A stretch of DNA of 64,000 bases from Apostichopus japonicus (GCF_037975245.1 NC_092580.1:10748501-10812500); one strand, 5' to 3'. Counted from the stretch's first letter, positions 33,201 through 42,946 are shown. A program made the numbers and translations. The notes: a model not told the origin generated them from the sequence alone.

Positions 33201-36162
33201 TGGAACCAACCAATGGCTTAAGAAGTTCATTTGGCCATCTAGGCAAAAATCCTGAAGGGATATTCTCCCACTGATTGAATAATTTGAAATGTATCCTTTG
33301 TCTCTTTGCTAACATCAAATATCACCATATTTCTCAAACCTGGTTTTGATGATAAACTATATATAATATTTGTTCAAGATTGGAGATGAACGACTCAATT
33401 TCTCACTTCACAGCAGGGTTGTTGATTTTTCCTATTAAAAAAATGATTAAAACCAGATTGTGTTTATTCAAATCAGATTAATTTTTTTGAATTTCTTAAA
33501 TCCAAATATCAATTTATCATTTTAATGCCAAATATTCCACAAACACTCATACCCTCTTATATTACCTACAAACAGTGTTAAATTTCAGTTAAGCACAGTG
33601 TTTAATTTTGAATTCAGAATCATTAAGGACCTACTTATGCCTATAAATCAGTCAGTCCCACGAAGGGATAAAGGAATATAGAATCTAGGTGTTGTGAAGA
33701 AGCTACTGTTTGCACATAGAAAAATACTGTTTTAATGATGGACTGGTGCAGTCCAAGGTGAGTGTACACAGAAACGCTTTTCTCGTACAATCCTATAATA
33801 ATTCAGTAGTAGGTGTGCAAACTATAAACGACAGTATAGTTTGAATGAATTGCACAGTTTTAACAAATGATGTGGTTGAACTTTTTTTTAAATGCCAAAA
33901 AATTAAACAAGACAGTGAAAAAACTAGGCCTAGAGTAGAGTGATTAATATTCAACCTCTTAAGAAATATTATTATTATTACACAAAATTTATATAGCGCC
34001 TTATTCAATTAAAAAATTGCTCTAAAGCGCTTTACAGCAAAAGATAAAAAATTTGTTCAAAGTATAAAAGTTAAAAGGTTATAAAAGATTAGATTGTATA
34101 GAAAAATATATGATAGAAATGTAAAAAATAAATAGAAGAATTATGACTAAAATACAAAATAACACCTGAATTAAGTACGTGCAGCAAATATTCAGGTAAC
34201 ATAATATTACCAATAAAAATGTATTAATATGCCATTTTGGTTTAGATAAAGTATGTACATTTTGCGTACCAGTAGTCAACCCCACAAATTGTTTTGTATT
34301 TTCCAGAGGAAGAAGCATAATTTAAATGTGATTCTATAGAAGGATATAATTTTTGAACTATTTGTAGGTAGGCCTAATCTATAATAAAAATTTTTTAGTT
34401 ATCATTGTTTTTTGTATAGATGAGATTTAAACTTGGCAGCCATTTTGTGTTGTTCTATTATGGTAAACTTGGTCCAATTTATTATTTTTTATCATTTTTT
34501 CCTATAATTTTTTAAACGATGATGATTCATGACATACAGTATACAATATTGCTATAGAAAAGATTTACACATTGTGTGTGTGGGTGAAAACAGTTTATCA
34601 CAAACAATAGCTTTCAAGTTGGGAAATTTTGGTAGCCCACCGGACTACTGCTACTCAGTGTTCTGACAGTTCTGGTAGTCCAACGTATATTTGGTCGTCT
34701 AGGGCTACACTCCGCTACAGCCTACTGAACTACCACATACTTCGAACCTTGGCAATTATGCCAGGGCCTATATAGATTGAGGTTTGCCTGGTGCAGGCAT
34801 CATAATCCGAATATTTTCAATGAATGTTGAAGCAATTTAGCTGAAAAGTGCACAGTATACAGGCACCCAGTGCTACTTACTTACAACAACGCCCCCCTCC
34901 CCCTGCTTAACTGTACATACTTAATTTGTAGAATTAATATTCAAGTACTTATCGTAGGGTATATCAAGATGCCCGAATAATGCGGGGGCCGTATAATGCA
35001 TATAAACCTAGGTTACCTAACAATACGTTCCAATATTACCGTAGCAACATGCTCAAAAAGTGCTATGAACAAATAAGATCTGTTAGGCCTACTTATTTTC
35101 AACCATAATATATGCAAAACGGGCTGTTTTTTTTCACATCTTGACCAAAAAGACCTAACATTCTAGGCTAGGCCTAAATGTTAATTTTGTATGAAAATTC
35201 AAAATTTTCATTGCCAAGAAATTTTTAAATGAAATTGTTGTAAATTTATTCCAAGTTCTGCCTCTTGTTTGGTCTTCTTTGTCTTTTTTTTGGTAGGCCT
35301 AGGCCTAGTCTGATAAGCTATGTTAGTAAACTTACTGCTTAATCAGATGTAACATTAGGCCTAGGCTACAGTAGGTCTAGGCCTAGGCTAGGCAAAGCTA
35401 TTTTTGTTATTTAGGCCTAGGCCTACAGTAACCCTAAAATTCTGGTAAAAACGCTGATGATTTTTTTTGGTCACTGGGGCTTGTTCCATAACTAGGCCTA
35501 ACGTTAGGCCTATAACACTATGCGCAGTAGTGCCTAGCCTAGGCCTAACATTAGGCTACTGTAGGCCTACGACATTACGCATATTCCAAATGTTTCACAC
35601 TTCAGTAGCTGCCCTGTGTGTACAAAAAAAACCACTCCATTAGCATGTCTAAATCTAGCCGTCATGCTCATGATCGCTGACCCTCATGATCGCAAATAGG
35701 CCTCGCCTAGGGGCCTAGGCCTCATCATATTTACTTACCAAACTTGGCACAACATTGCTTAGGCCTAGGCCCTAGGCTACTTACGCATTGTCAACAATGC
35801 TTACTTATGCAGTTGTGCATCGTCATATTTATTTTAAATATACAGTTCAATTAGGATTGTGGATTTATCTATCAGATACTAGAGGTTCCGTACATGTATA
35901 CATCATCTCAATCTCAACTGCAATAGTGTACTCTTTACAGGCCTAGCCTATGTTATGGCTTAGCGTTAGGCTATAGGCTAGTACGACTACGAATTAGTCA
36001 CCGACTTAGCCATACGTTAAGTCTTCGTATGCTACTTCAGCATTTCTTGAAATTTAATTACATATTAAAAAAGATATTTGCACATGATACCATACCTTGA
36101 AATGAATTAGCCCATTCCATCAAGCCCCATTCTTCTAATTTATCTTTCACGAACGAATCCAT
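24286..36162 (-). CDS. SAM-domain protein of the CACTA-type element, ten exons
   Basis: Exons (minus strand, coding order): 36096-36162, 32969-33108, 29058-29186, 28662-28801, 28427-28511, 27490-27664, 27092-27276, 26238-26394, 25495-25625, 24286-24594. All introns are GT-AG, every phase agrees, and the 1518 bases encode 505 residues plus TAG. Residues 1-65 form a sterile alpha motif (EEWGLMEWANSFQENFIDKE, then LKELIPPLGPR). Later blocks are YLEERLRNVRKR (~205-215), WMKHNKEPL (~259-267), YPRLLDTSGLINLDFEV across an exon join (~298-314), and a C-terminal domain with PFVLAIGSS and WQFLQTVVYNLPG. I recall a large family with this layout (SAM, LEERLRNVR, WLKHN, PRLxDTxGxIxxDF) in fish and marine invertebrates, function unknown. 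Its place inside the element, with the transposase gene in intron 2, suggests an accessory or TnpA-like role. Confidence 0.88.
26881..27013 (-). CDS. Possible alternative exon of the SAM gene
   Basis: A 133-base open segment between a good acceptor (TTTGTAG) and a good donor (G then GTGAGCT) encodes VFSCVRQEISEEICSYLQIK and a further 24 residues, ending SNFV. It follows exon 7 in phase 0 but ends in phase 1, while the next exon needs phase 0. Skipping it joins exon 7 to exon 8 (26238-26394) as YPRLLDTSGL-INLDFEV, which fits the family pattern. Inclusion would shift the frame, so it may be a regulated or decoy exon, or chance. Confidence 0.4.
29412..29702 (-). CDS. Unassigned open frame within SAM-gene intron 2
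   Basis: A 96-codon frame includes IRVRPLHPDTTNPDPEKLFA and GKVVVGVVEELANKGFMTNL, a protein-like composition. It lies between the transposase stop (30406) and SAM exon 3 (29186) on the same strand. No domain is recognised and no clean splice pair was established. Confidence 0.25.
   Translation of the reverse strand: MKTSPNESRDHWGSSSTVHAHKVNKRGYGSVCIKLITLGSVYWQGGKPTTKIRVRPLHPDTTNPDPEKLFASGKVVVGVVEELANKGFMTNLGMGI
30406..32916 (-). CDS. TNP2-like CACTA transposase with N-terminal zinc fingers
   Basis: An uninterrupted 836-residue frame. Two C2H2-like fingers open it (C5/C8 with H22/H27, and C41-x4-C46 with H60/H65), followed by an acidic linker. The core keeps motifs in the order seen in plant TNP2: YIDDFEVANPLSP (~303-315, like TNP2 DGFNPF), VTGDNLGLHSLFGF (~396-409) leading to CRFC (419-422), FAPDIMHDLLEGV (~478-490, like the D-x-MH motif), and RFEAKHNFSRR (~649-659) as the likely acidic position. 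D305 or D306, D399, D481 and E651 are candidate catalytic residues. The whole gene lies in intron 2 of the SAM gene on the same strand, its ATG 52 bases past that gene's exon-2 donor. Reading through the donor meets a stop within six codons, so it needs its own start or alternative splicing. Expected role: nuclear binding and cutting of CACTC ends. Confidence 0.85.
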   Translation of the reverse strand: MGFVCVRCGHLILGHSKALIWHFKNIHSLVNGRYFTGPITCMQDGCMRTFKNHVSTFKSHVEKKHEMYGANEVPLLDDADELNASDHNSSDDNEPLHGDHDEQPIPNVQNWDDFDKAEIEQRIAIILAKLLASSSVVQSTIDGVVGHTSDLLDDVVGYLKHKTSQFAQQNMIQPNDLSFCSLMEDFEKCENTFDRFIGVYMRKKYFTQSGVFLAPKEIPIAVAFYQRRNRMTGNVSQVLKNVSFQYVPIKPLMKLILESKGFLENIEMHEPSLDGLMRDFHDGEYSQQNIFCRHKRNIQLLFYIDDFEVANPLSPKAGTHKLGAVYCTITNIHPKFRSSLNNCHLVMLFNAGDAKLYGYEPIFDPLVEDLNSLIHDGIQIEAPTFQGTVRVGLAQVTGDNLGLHSLFGFAQGFTANYPCRFCKMHRAEAQLSTSENVGLLRTKDNYQMDVNAQDLPNTGVRSDSPLNKIHHYHVTQNFAPDIMHDLLEGVCPLELKLVVKALIDKRLFNINLLNSRLVSFNYGSGDNQNKPCIFSASSMTNPDGAPGQNAAQMWCLIRHFPLMMGDLVPEDDEHWELLILLLKCMDIIFSPVISRGDTVYLKHLIQDHHQHFLELFGNARQLKPKHHHMIHYPMAIQKLGPLTRFWAMRFEAKHNFSRRLSHIVCNFQNIAKTLAYRNQMLLCYNLLSQLSLVGDEVEIGPGSSVLVASITDSDVVHIRLRLGLYDEVFLANWCKVFGHTYKKHQMVVVGKNVELDPVFGKLVNIIAVESGVRLIYEEWLTTGFSRHLHAYKVEAQEPRKTEICRIDDLLDYHPLQMIQSGPPNDPAFCVVTRYKF
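33965..34040. repeat. Short interspersed repeat fragment
   Basis: Contains TTTATATAGCGCCTTATTC and CTAAAGCGCTTTACAGC, partly inverted motifs (AGCGC and GCGCT) that I recall as recurrent in marine invertebrate genomes. Class unknown. Confidence 0.35.
35070..36000. repeat. TAGGCCTA-rich field
   Basis: Many AGGCCTAGGCC-type palindromic words (for example GGCCTAGGCCTAG near 35296 and 35380). It lies inside intron 1 of the SAM gene. Confidence 0.7.
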
Positions 36163-36199
36163 TTGTGCTTCTGATCATGTTCGCTCTGTCAGCAAACTT

Positions 36200-36335
36200 G
36201 TTCTACAGCCAATTTGTCTATGGCGCGCGCGCAGGGCCAATATGATCGGACGGTCAATGTGTGTTCGTTGATTGGCTGATCTGACATGGTGCACTCATAT
36301 TCCTATAATGTTGACCAATCATAGTCCAATATTAT
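36200..36335 (-). promoter_or_regulatory. CCAAT-box cluster upstream of the SAM gene
   Basis: Five CCAAT/ATTGG pentamers in ~120 bp (36209, 36237, 36271 inverted, 36315, 36326), with a GCGCGCGC block between the first two. They lie 40-170 bp upstream of the start codon at 36162 and inside the right transposon end. This is the likely element promoter driving both genes. No TATA box was identified. Confidence 0.5.
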
Positions 36336-36470
36336 TTTGACTCGTTGATGAAAGTCAGTTTCGGACTTAGCATTAGGTCAGCTTAGTGTATGGTACAACC
36401 CAAATTGGGTTATAAGACCATCGACCCTGCGTTTGGGTCATGAATATGACCCAGGTGTTTTAAGAGTGTA

Positions 36471-36677
36471 CCGCTTCCGAGCTAATGTACTTGTGCCGGT
36501 ATCCCAACCCCCTCGTGGTCCCTTATTTTGTCGAATTATCAGTGAGGGCAGAAGAAGAATGGTTGTTTGCTTTATTCCACAGCAAAACATTTTCGCCAAC
36601 TTTATAGGCTGCACATCCTACTCAACAAGATGATAGCAGATGGGCTTCAGAAGAAAGTTAACCAATGCATGACTAGG
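36471..36677. other. Host DNA between two transposons
   Basis: Short flank between the CACTA-type element and the next insertion. Nothing recognised. Confidence 0.6.
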
Positions 36678-37365
36678 CAGGGACGTAGCCAGTATGTAGC
36701 ACTGTAGGCCCGGGCCTACACTTTTTTGGCCAAGTTATCTTTTTTTTTAAAACACCCATAACTCAAATCCATAAGCTTGCTGGACGAGTTTTAGAGTCTA
36801 GACAGGAAAAACTATTGAAATGAACGTAGCAAGAATATGGCTAAATTAGGTGACCTACTCTTCTGTCATCTAGGCTGTCATTTCTATCGCGTGCCGTTTT
36901 AATCAACACTCTACCTGCCGAAAAAGACTATGATCCGATCTTGTCAGTTTTTTAACATCTAGTTAAGAACCCGTTTACGCAGATAATATTTCAGTTGAGA
37001 AACACTCCACAGTCAAATAAGCCTATCGTTGACCTTATAGAGTTGCAGCACTTTGCTGTCTGTTGTTACTGGCTTACTCTGTACATGTAGGCCTACCTTG
37101 CTTATTTTAAATACATTATGTAGTATTGAATTAAGTCCTTTTTTAACTCGTTTGCTTTTTGGTTTAAAAGTGATAGGGTATTGAATGAGGTGTCTCAAGT
37201 TACCAAGAGGCCAGGGAACCAGAATGAACACTCGGGAAGGGCCGTTTCCAGCCATCTGGGGGGTTTGTAAAACCAAAATTTTCTTGTACGCTCCGCGCCA
37301 ACTGATGGTGGCGCTCCGCTCAGATAGTCGTGCCTACTACTTTGAAACTCCTGGCTACGCCCCTG
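36678..37365. mobile_element. 688-bp non-autonomous transposon with 5-bp TSD
   Basis: Ends CAGGGACGTAGCCAG and the inverted CTGGCTACGCCCCTG match at 14 of 15 positions, and CTAGG is duplicated at 36673-36677 and 37366-37370. No coding capacity. Its right half, from GAGGTGTCTCAAG through module R4, matches the interior of the hAT-like element at 14522. It shows the uninterrupted form of the site entered by the P-like element. Confidence 0.88.
37231..37328 (-). repeat. Shared transposon module, copy R4
   Basis: Reverse module CTCGGGAAGGGCCGTTTCCA through GGTGGCGCTCCGCTCAGATA. It continues without interruption into GTCGTGCC, the unoccupied version of the 8-bp P-like target. Confidence 0.92.
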
Positions 37366-37370
37366 CTAGG

Positions 37371-38928
37371 TGTTTCCATTACATGATCGTTCACGGATTT
37401 TCACCCTTAAGTTTAGCATATTGACTGGGTAAACACTGTAGTGTCGTAATAAAATAGATTACACACTTGGCGTTCGACGAGAGTCAGAGTAAAGATGGCG
37501 TCGAAATCTACCACCAGAAGTTATCAATAAAAACGAGTACACCGTATTGTATTCAACTGTAAACGAATGCCTTGAACGGTGTCCTTATTTGAAACAACAA
37601 GTACTCTACAACCACTGCTTTCTCGGAATAACCTCCTCATTTTTCTGATATTTCTAAAAAAAAGCCTGTTGTAGTTGTTGTGTCCGCTGGTTCTGACGTA
37701 CACAATAAATAGTCTAACAACAGCTTGTGTTGATTCGGTTCGATTTATTTTCATGTCTGATTCTCTGTATGCCAATGTGTGTTCTTCAATGGGTGGCGCA
37801 ATTACAAAACGTCAATATACATAACAGCAGTGACCTTCAGTCTCCTTATCATGTTTCTGATTATCACGTATAAAAACCCATGGAAAGAACTATCATCATT
37901 GTGCACGCCATATCCCCGACAGAATACTTAATTACGTATACGGCACTAGGGTACTCTAATCGTGATATGGTTGTGGAAGAATAACATCATGTGCAGATGG
38001 TTACATAAACGTACATGTATTCCATTTAACTCCAGAGCCGTGTATATAAATAAACTGCGTTGATTGTAAAACTTATGTGATCTGACCTACTACAGTAATT
38101 CCTACAAGATAAAGGCTACTCCTCTGGACAACTTACACGTTGGCTATTCATGCCACCTTTTTTTCAAATCAGGCTTTTTGCGTTTTTACAAACTAGCCTA
38201 TTGTCCGGAGTTTTCGTCACTATATAAACCATCCTAGGCAAATACTCACCAGTAAACCAATATGCTACGCTGTTCTTTGACCTTAAGACAAAACGTGGAC
38301 AAAATTAGGTTATATCAGTTTCTATACGGTTATCTTTGCACCAGTCTTCCTTATTTTCACGTTCTTGCTTCAAATTATGCTCTTTCCGCCGCAAGCCAGA
38401 ACAGCAGTGATTGTAACTGATAATATGCTAAAACAAGCATTACATAAGGTCATTTAGTTCTTTTTTTCCGACAATGGTTAACCTTTCCAGCGGATGTGTA
38501 CTACGTATCTACTTGCGGTACGGTACCTATAAATCGCATCTTGCTCACAGCTACAGCACCCCCCCCCCCCCACAACCCCTTTATGCAGCATTGACCCGAC
38601 TTATCACATCCTCAAAGTAATGTAGCTTCCCATCACTGGATAGCCGACAAGTTGACCATTCATGTCACCATCAATTTTGCGTATTACGACCACGTACATA
38701 TTTTAGCTATGAGAGCCTGAAGTTTTCGTAATTTGTAAAGAAACCTCTTTACTCATGGCATTAAACAATTTTCGTACGCTGCTCCTCAAGTGTTCTAAAA
38801 TTTGCCTCAATTGCCCCATTTTTTGCACCATATGCACGAATTCATTGATGCTCTTCAACATACAAGCCATACAAAAGAAAAACAGATGCTGATTGATAAC
38901 ATTTCAAACTGAAAGGATGTTCTCCTTC
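37371..38928. other. No gene; solo P-like end
   Basis: No supported gene. CAGAGCCGTGTATATA at 38033-38048 is close to the terminus of the P-like element, but I found no partner end downstream. A 13-base C tract lies near 38561. Confidence 0.45.
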
Positions 38929-39125
38929 CAGTGGCGTAGCCAGGATTTTGTGTATGGGGGGGGGGGGGCAATATGCAGGACGCTTTCTAGTCACTTCGCC
39001 CAACAACCATTTCGCCCAACTGCCATTTCGCCCAACCATCCTAGTCATTTCTCCCAACCAGCCTGGTCATTTTGCCCAACCAGAATGGTCACTTCGCCCA
39101 ACCGTGTTGGTCATTTCGCCCATAT
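38929..39125. repeat. hAT-like end followed by TTTCGCCCAACC tandem repeats
   Basis: CAGTGGCGTAGCCAGGATTT looks like a hAT-type terminus and is followed by an 11-base G tract. From ~38990 units of CATTTCGCCCAACC with variable linkers repeat six or seven times. The matching right end was not found. Confidence 0.65.
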
Positions 39126-40234
39126 TTTTACTAATATTCAGTCAGAATAATATTACTTTTTCTATTCCACTAGTTCAATTTGATTTATTTGCGTTAGGTT
39201 ACTTCGTAATAGGTAAATACAAAAGTGAGGTCCGCTCGATGTCGATCGAAGTCTGAGCAGTTATTTCGGGTATAATGGGAGGATTACACTACTTTAGGCG
39301 TTTACGCATACAATGGAAGTTATATTATTATACAAACACAGGGGAATCGGTCTTCACAAAAACCTATCAAACCTGACCCCTAAAACACTGATCCATCATA
39401 CTGACTAAAAATTCCCGAACGTTTTCTTATTAAATTGAAAAAAATATATTGTAGCTCAACATATATGTTCAAGTTAGACAAAAAAATTGAATCCCGGGAG
39501 CTGAATCTTCAGTTTTTTGAGTCACTTTTTTTGTCGGATAGGTTAAATGTTAGTATCACCTAGTTTTGCGAATACTTTATCAATATCATGACTGTAAACT
39601 TAGTAATAAGCCTACTACTACATAATACTATAGTAGGCCTACCAAGTTCGTAGCAAAGGCAGTGTTAGAATGCAACGTTAGGCTTTGGCTAGACTCATGC
39701 AACTTGTTAAATACTATTCTAACAAGGCACTTAATGGATGTGACACCTCTGCTAAGTGCTTGAATGAAAATAATCTTTATTAAGATTGGGGTAAGGCCTA
39801 GGCTAGGTGATTTTTGTCAACAAATTGGCAACGACAGGTACCGTACTTAGCACAAATGCCAAGTTAGTTGGGTTACTAGCCTAGGCCTATAGCCTAGTAT
39901 TAATACTTTGCACACTAGGACAAGGTCAAAGTCGGCTATATCTCTTATTAGCCTAACCAATGTTAGGTGGGTAAAGAACAGCTGATTTATTACACGCAGT
40001 GTTTAACAAAACCATTAGTTCGGCTTGATTGCAGAATACGACACAAAGCTCCATGCTGTAGCTGGCTACACCGCCGCACAAACCTAGGTAACCAAATCAT
40101 CCTTCAGAAAGTTCCCTTTCACACTACGGAAAATCAAAATAAGAATGCGAATCTGAATACCTTCTAAGTGATATCACAAACAAATTAAGTTTTTTTTAGG
40201 TTTCATAGTAATAACATTAACAATGAAATGATTG
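39126..40234. other. No gene; TAGGCCTA-rich near 39600-39900
   Basis: Nothing supported. It contains a third, smaller TAGGCCT-rich patch. Confidence 0.5.
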
Positions 40235-40510
40235 GTCGGGGCGTTTATAAAAGGAATGGCAAAAATTGAACTGTCCTGATCTGGTGAAGCCAAAATGGGA
40301 TAATACATTGAACTTAGTTTGGTTTTGGCATTTCTATTCGTATTGAACTTTTCTATAAATGGTCGTTCAAAAAGGAATGACAAAAAATTAACCGACCTGG
40401 CGGCGTAGCCACATCATGATACATTTTATTTAGTTTGTTTTTGGCATTTCTACTGGTATTGAACTTTCATAAATGAACCGAGGGTGTAACCACAACAGCA
40501 TGATACTTGT
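40235..40510. repeat. Diverged tandem duplication, ~116-bp period
   Basis: GGTTTTGGCATTTCTATTCG at ~40320 recurs as TTTTTGGCATTTCTACTGG at ~40437 in the same order with neighbouring blocks (ATTGAACTTT, GGAATGACAAAAA). Two copies and part of a third. Confidence 0.65.
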
Positions 40511-41643
40511 ATTTTTTCTGTCTCTGTGTATTACTATATAGATGCCATAGCCAACCTCTGTGAAGGGTGTTGCTTCGAAGTTGTGGGTTGTTCTGCCATT
40601 ACTCTATTAGTTTGATAGAAAAGCAGTTCCTTGACTTCTTCAGTATCCAATCCAGTGTAAAGATCCATAGTGCATCTATCTGGAATTTTTAGCATTCCAC
40701 TCTCACTTACATTCACCTACATATCAGTAACTTATGATTGATTAAAGAGAGATTACTGTGATAGAATTTTTACTTCACTACTTAATGAATAATTAGCCTT
40801 TTTGTATAAATTGACAATTTTGTTGGCTCTCACAATTATGCATGCACAACACACCTTTCTTATATTTTAAAATCAACCAATCACATCATCTCTATCAAGT
40901 AACGTCAGGCAGTAACAAACCGCCTGTTTCACTCATTCTATAGGTACATTAATGTACTATGTAGGCCTAAACTACAAGATGTACAGGTAACTGAGCCAAG
41001 CATTTTAGCAATTTCCTTTACAAGTAAAATCTTCAAAGACTAGAAAAATAATCTCTTAATAGATGTACAGTATACAAATGTAAGTTACGTGTATTGAAGC
41101 TTTCATGAACATAAACAAGATAGCACGCCTGGTCATCCAGACGAAAAATTGGGTTATCTCTGTCCACAGTACAACCATTAAAAAATTGCCCCTGTAGGCC
41201 TACATGATATTCTTTTTAGCTACAAACAAATGAGAAATAACATAAATTATATCATATTTGAGACCTTTGTCAATAATATAGTATTGTACATGTTTTCTGA
41301 GTGAGCAATAATTTGATAAAAGTCCCATGCATAGTATCTCAACTGAACCTGAGATGGTAAAAGATTTTTGCAATGTTACCTGAAACATTCTTATGTCATG
41401 GTCATCTTAATTATGGACTTTGAAGGTGACTCGGCTGTACTGTATGGTGTCCATCTCAAAGATCCAAGAAATCTGACGAGATAGTTGTTTTAAGCTTCTT
41501 TGAAATGTACTCAGAAGTAGCTACCGTACCTTAAAGTCATTTGTGCACTTGTTTTGTGTTGTTGTTGCTTGAATTACATCATCATTCAGGAACTGCAGTA
41601 ATCATACTCATAGAATATATTAATGTTTCTTATTTTCCTGTAG
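40511..41643. other. No gene recognised
   Basis: AT-rich, with short open frames only. Confidence 0.5.
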
Positions 41644-41654
41644 ACTAACCTGAA

Positions 41655-41762
41655 ATGAGTGTGAGGCTGGGTCAACACTGCAGCGGATTACTGCATGCCC
41701 AACTGGAGGAATCATGGCAGAAGTCTGAGATTAGATTTGCGAGGAAGATTCAACGCTGCAAG
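41655..41762 (+). CDS. Candidate coding exon, unrecognised
   Basis: A good acceptor (TTTTCCTGTAG, ending 41643) precedes ATG 41655. Thirty-six codons (beginning MSVRLGQHCSGLLHAQLEES) run in frame to a donor (AAG then GTATTC). It is protein-like but in phase 0, whereas the downstream exon at 42805 needs one leading base, so at least one more exon would lie between if they belong together. Confidence 0.35.
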
Positions 41763-42804
41763 GTATTCATCAAAGTCGAACAAAGTTCAGCGAGAATCTC
41801 TTATCCATGTTGACCAGTCCAACACTAAATAATCTGAGAATAAAGAAGAGTTGTTAAAGATCTTAAAGTCAAACATTTGTTCTCATAAAGGTTTGTAACA
41901 TATGTTTCCTTACCTTCCCATTACTTTTTTTTTTTGGTGTTGTTGACAATGTCACTGTACAAAGCATTTTAGGTTACACAAATGTATACACAATACAATA
42001 TTAACAAATATTGGAAATAAATTAAAAAAGCGAATTTTAACATTGTTACAAGAACGGCACAGGCCCAACTAGAAAACATACACTTTTCTCTTAACCAACA
42101 TTTTGGCAGAATTAGCAATTATAACATTACACAAAAAATTCAGAACACACTGGTTGAAAACAGACACACCTAATGAGGGTTAGAAAAATCAGAACAAGGA
42201 ACCCAATCCAAGGTTTGAAAAACAAAATACAACTTTCACATGGTAGCCTACTTACATTAGCTTCTGTAATCTCTATTGAATGCAATTGTAGTTCAGTATA
42301 TTGTGATTTCACAAGAATTTTATTTGAAACACAGTTTTTACTTTTTAAGTGACAAAGAAATATGTGACTTACTTTGTGTTATTTTTTTCCTTCCTTAACT
42401 TGTTCACTATGTAACACTCATGATGTTGAATTACACTGTATTTGATTAAATGTTAAAAATACAAATCACATAGACATGCCTGAGACTGCTAGTATTCAGC
42501 TTGTACTTGTAGTACACTGTAGACTGCATCAGAAGTAAATGAGAGGGTATATCAAAGAATTAGTTCAGTGAATCCAGGGTTAAGAAAGCCAGCAGAAACT
42601 CATTTGAAACACTATCCATGAGATGATCAGGTACAAATACTAGCTTAAATAGCAAGCCTTCTCGTTTCGAGAAGTGTTCAGAGAATTATGAGGCAGGCAT
42701 TCCTGGTTGGGGACTGCCATTTAATGTCCCCATTGATATATGTATTGATATACTTTCTTAATTGTTTTACTTAAATGTTTTGATTTATAAATTGATATCT
42801 GCAG

Positions 42805-42946
42805 ATGGTTTACTCGTGATTTCAAAACCACCCGGAGTGTCAGTTAACACAGGAAGAATGGACGCTGTCTCAGTCACTAAAGTCGTACCTCAACTGGCGG
42901 AGGCTTGCAATCTACCTTTTCTGGAGATAGTCAAAGCGCCAGAGAA
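42805..42946 (+). CDS. Orphan exon of an RluA/RPUSD-type pseudouridine synthase
   Basis: It follows a TCTGCAG acceptor and ends before GTTAGT. The frame reads (D)GLLVISKPPGVSVNTG, VTKVVPQLAEACNLPF and EIVKAPEK. The DG-LLVI-KPPG-V start and the VxAxxK end match the first strand and the region just before the catalytic stretch in RPUSD3-like mitochondrial pseudouridine synthases, where RNA uridine is isomerised. The catalytic-domain exons that should follow were not found in the next 4 kb, which is repeats. This is either a pseudogene fragment or a gene with remote exons. Confidence 0.6.

Larger units (their letters stand above)
33109..36095. other. Intron 1 of the SAM gene
   Basis: Non-coding. 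It contains a widespread invertebrate repeat fragment (33965-34040), an AT-rich stretch and a TAGGCCTA field (35070-36000). No exon was recognised within it. Confidence 0.7.
22928..36468 (-). mobile_element. 13.5-kb CACTA (EnSpm)-type transposon with two genes
   Basis: Ends CACTCTAAAAACACTTGGGT and the inverted ACCCAGGTGTTTTAAGAGTG match at 18 of 20 positions. The flanks are TA on both sides (22926-22927, 36469-36470). Subterminal TTGGGTCA/TGACCCAA repeats fill the first ~230 bp and last ~80 bp, a trait of CACTA elements. Both long gene models inside lie on the minus strand: a ten-exon SAM-domain gene (24286-36162) whose first exon begins ~300 bp inside the right end, and a single-exon TNP2-like transposase (30406-32916) within its second intron. 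Both frames appear open, so the element may be autonomous or recently so. CACT termini, subterminal repeats and a TNP2-like protein together support the superfamily. The 2-bp TA duplication is at the short end of the CMC range. Confidence 0.85.

Noticed and set aside
38985-39123. CRISPR-like array of TTTCGCCCAACC repeats
   Set aside because: Units are short, variable and without unique equal-length spacers, and the genome is animal. It is a minisatellite.
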